The notes under the pieces are model-generated. The model was not told the origin of the DNA, did no database searches, and saw nothing but the letters and a program-made list of their open reading frames with translations. From an uncultured Clostridium sp. (GTDB taxonomy: Bacteria > Bacillota > Clostridia > Lachnospirales > Lachnospiraceae): a DNA stretch of 64,000 bases. How positions within the stretch are numbered: position 1 is the stretch's first letter; each line of letters opens with the position of its first letter. Shown in pieces: positions 63,542-64,000 of this stretch. The DNA is taken from contig CAMWYJ010000002.1 in assembly GCA_947178445.1 (NCBI GenBank), positions 32,479 to 96,478 of the forward strand. The letters run 5' to 3'. A program made the translations under genes and the position numbers.

Positions 63542-64000
63542 TCAGTTTAAATACCACTTATAGTCCATATATAACGCCTTGCACATTTCATGCGCCTTAT
63601 GATTAATTTCCTTCATTTGTTCGTCATCCCTTAACAGTTTCTTTGTTTCCTGGTCCGTCAGAAGATGCTTTCCCGTCCTGTCATAGGTATATGCAGTTAC
63701 CCCACCACCGTCTCTTCCATACCATTCCACCTGCAGCAAATCATCCTCCCGCTGCACATGGCACATCAGTATCTGATTCCAACTTCCCAGATAACTAATG
63801 TCATACCAGTCCGACATCACTACGTGAGAAAGCAAAAAGGTCACTCCATCGCCACCTTCCAATCTGTAAGGATATTGGTAATATTCCTCCTCCGGATTTT
63901 CCGACAGGTTCTCCTGAAAGCCAAACCGTTCTACTCCATCCTGAAACTGCTTTTCTGTCTCCTGTTTTGTATCATACCACAAAACACTCCAGATTACACA
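63542..64000 (-). CDS. Unknown protein, N-terminus outside the window
   Basis: The frame is open to the right edge (upstream codons continue ...VIWSVLWYDTKQ), so this is the C-terminal ~152 residues of a longer protein. It is acidic and aromatic-rich (YYQYPYRLEGGDGVTF, EVEWYGRDGGG-like segments) and ends KALYMDYKWYLN. The Val/Ile/Trp stretch at the edge may be the end of a membrane helix. I do not recognise a family. It precedes the TlpA operon on the same strand with about 107 bp between. Confidence 0.55.
   Translation of the reverse strand, partial: CVIWSVLWYDTKQETEKQFQDGVERFGFQENLSENPEEEYYQYPYRLEGGDGVTFLLSHVVMSDWYDISYLGSWNQILMCHVQREDDLLQVEWYGRDGGGVTAYTYDRTGKHLLTDQETKKLLRDDEQMKEINHKAHEMCKALYMDYKWYLN

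Noticed and set aside
1..64000. tRNA, rRNA, CRISPR arrays or prophage genes
   Set aside because: I looked for CCA-ended cloverleaf-like blocks, rRNA core sequences, regularly spaced repeats and phage structural genes and saw none; a tRNAscan or Infernal run would be decisive.

Overview
The window reads as a piece of chromosome from a low-GC, endospore-type Gram-positive of the Clostridia, most likely a gut Lachnospiraceae. This is inferred from the SpoIID- and SpoIIQ-like proteins, a T-box in front of ileS, GGAGG-type ribosome sites with frequent TTG/GTG starts, secreted proteins with choline-binding-type repeats, a PerR-type Fur protein, an Agr system and a CD1871A-type CXXC microprotein. 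No rRNA, tRNA, CRISPR array or prophage was seen. The first and last genes run off the window.

Layout. 1-5.8 kb: the C-terminal part of a GH94 phosphorylase, a small lipoprotein, a tiny Cys-rich protein, acpP, a c-di-GMP EAL protein and a PerR-like regulator. 5.8-18.5 kb (minus strand): SpoIIQ-like and L,D-transpeptidase genes, two secreted paralogues behind a large subtilase that carries a second, PLC-like domain, a divergent SpoIID, glycogen phosphorylase and a secreted amidase. 18.6-30.3 kb: PH-domain protein, nicotinamidase, a DUF2975/XRE/DUF4173 operon, ileS with its T-box, a CAP-domain protein, pncB and a DUF4234 protein. 30.4-45.8 kb (minus): a zinc-PLC-like protein, an odd response regulator, murA, a fapA-like/membrane/pyrB/pyrI operon, an unusual carbamoyltransferase, a MerR-type coiled-coil protein, a secreted CHAP protein, uvrA and a soluble chemoreceptor fused to PilZ. 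46.5-52.7 kb: a sigma factor/anti-sigma/lipoprotein operon and a MacB-type ABC transporter pair. 53-61.5 kb: the most interesting region. 61.7-64 kb: a redox operon (TlpA lipoprotein, CXXC microprotein, polyferredoxin) and a truncated unknown gene.

The main discovery candidate is at 53-61.5 kb. An Agr-type quorum-sensing circuit is split to the two ends of a cassette. The receptor kinase and LytTR regulator (agrC, agrA) are on the plus strand, and the autoinducer precursor and AgrB protease (agrD, agrB) are on the minus strand. Between them, in line with agrDB, lie two MacB-like ABC-permease fusions, an M50 membrane metalloprotease with a PqqD-like N-terminus, and two adjacent peptide genes of 34 and 35 codons. 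The two peptides share the leader pattern M-x-L-x-V-E-R-M-E-x-V-I-A and then diverge into helix-prone tails that each contain GxxxG. This looks like a quorum-controlled, M50-processed, ABC-exported two-peptide system.

Three short repeat families also lie between genes: a MITE-like element with long terminal inverted repeats (19.1, 27.6, 52.7 kb), a REP-like hairpin repeat (37.2, 44.1 kb), and a repeat with coding-like divergence (43.9, 46.0 kb).
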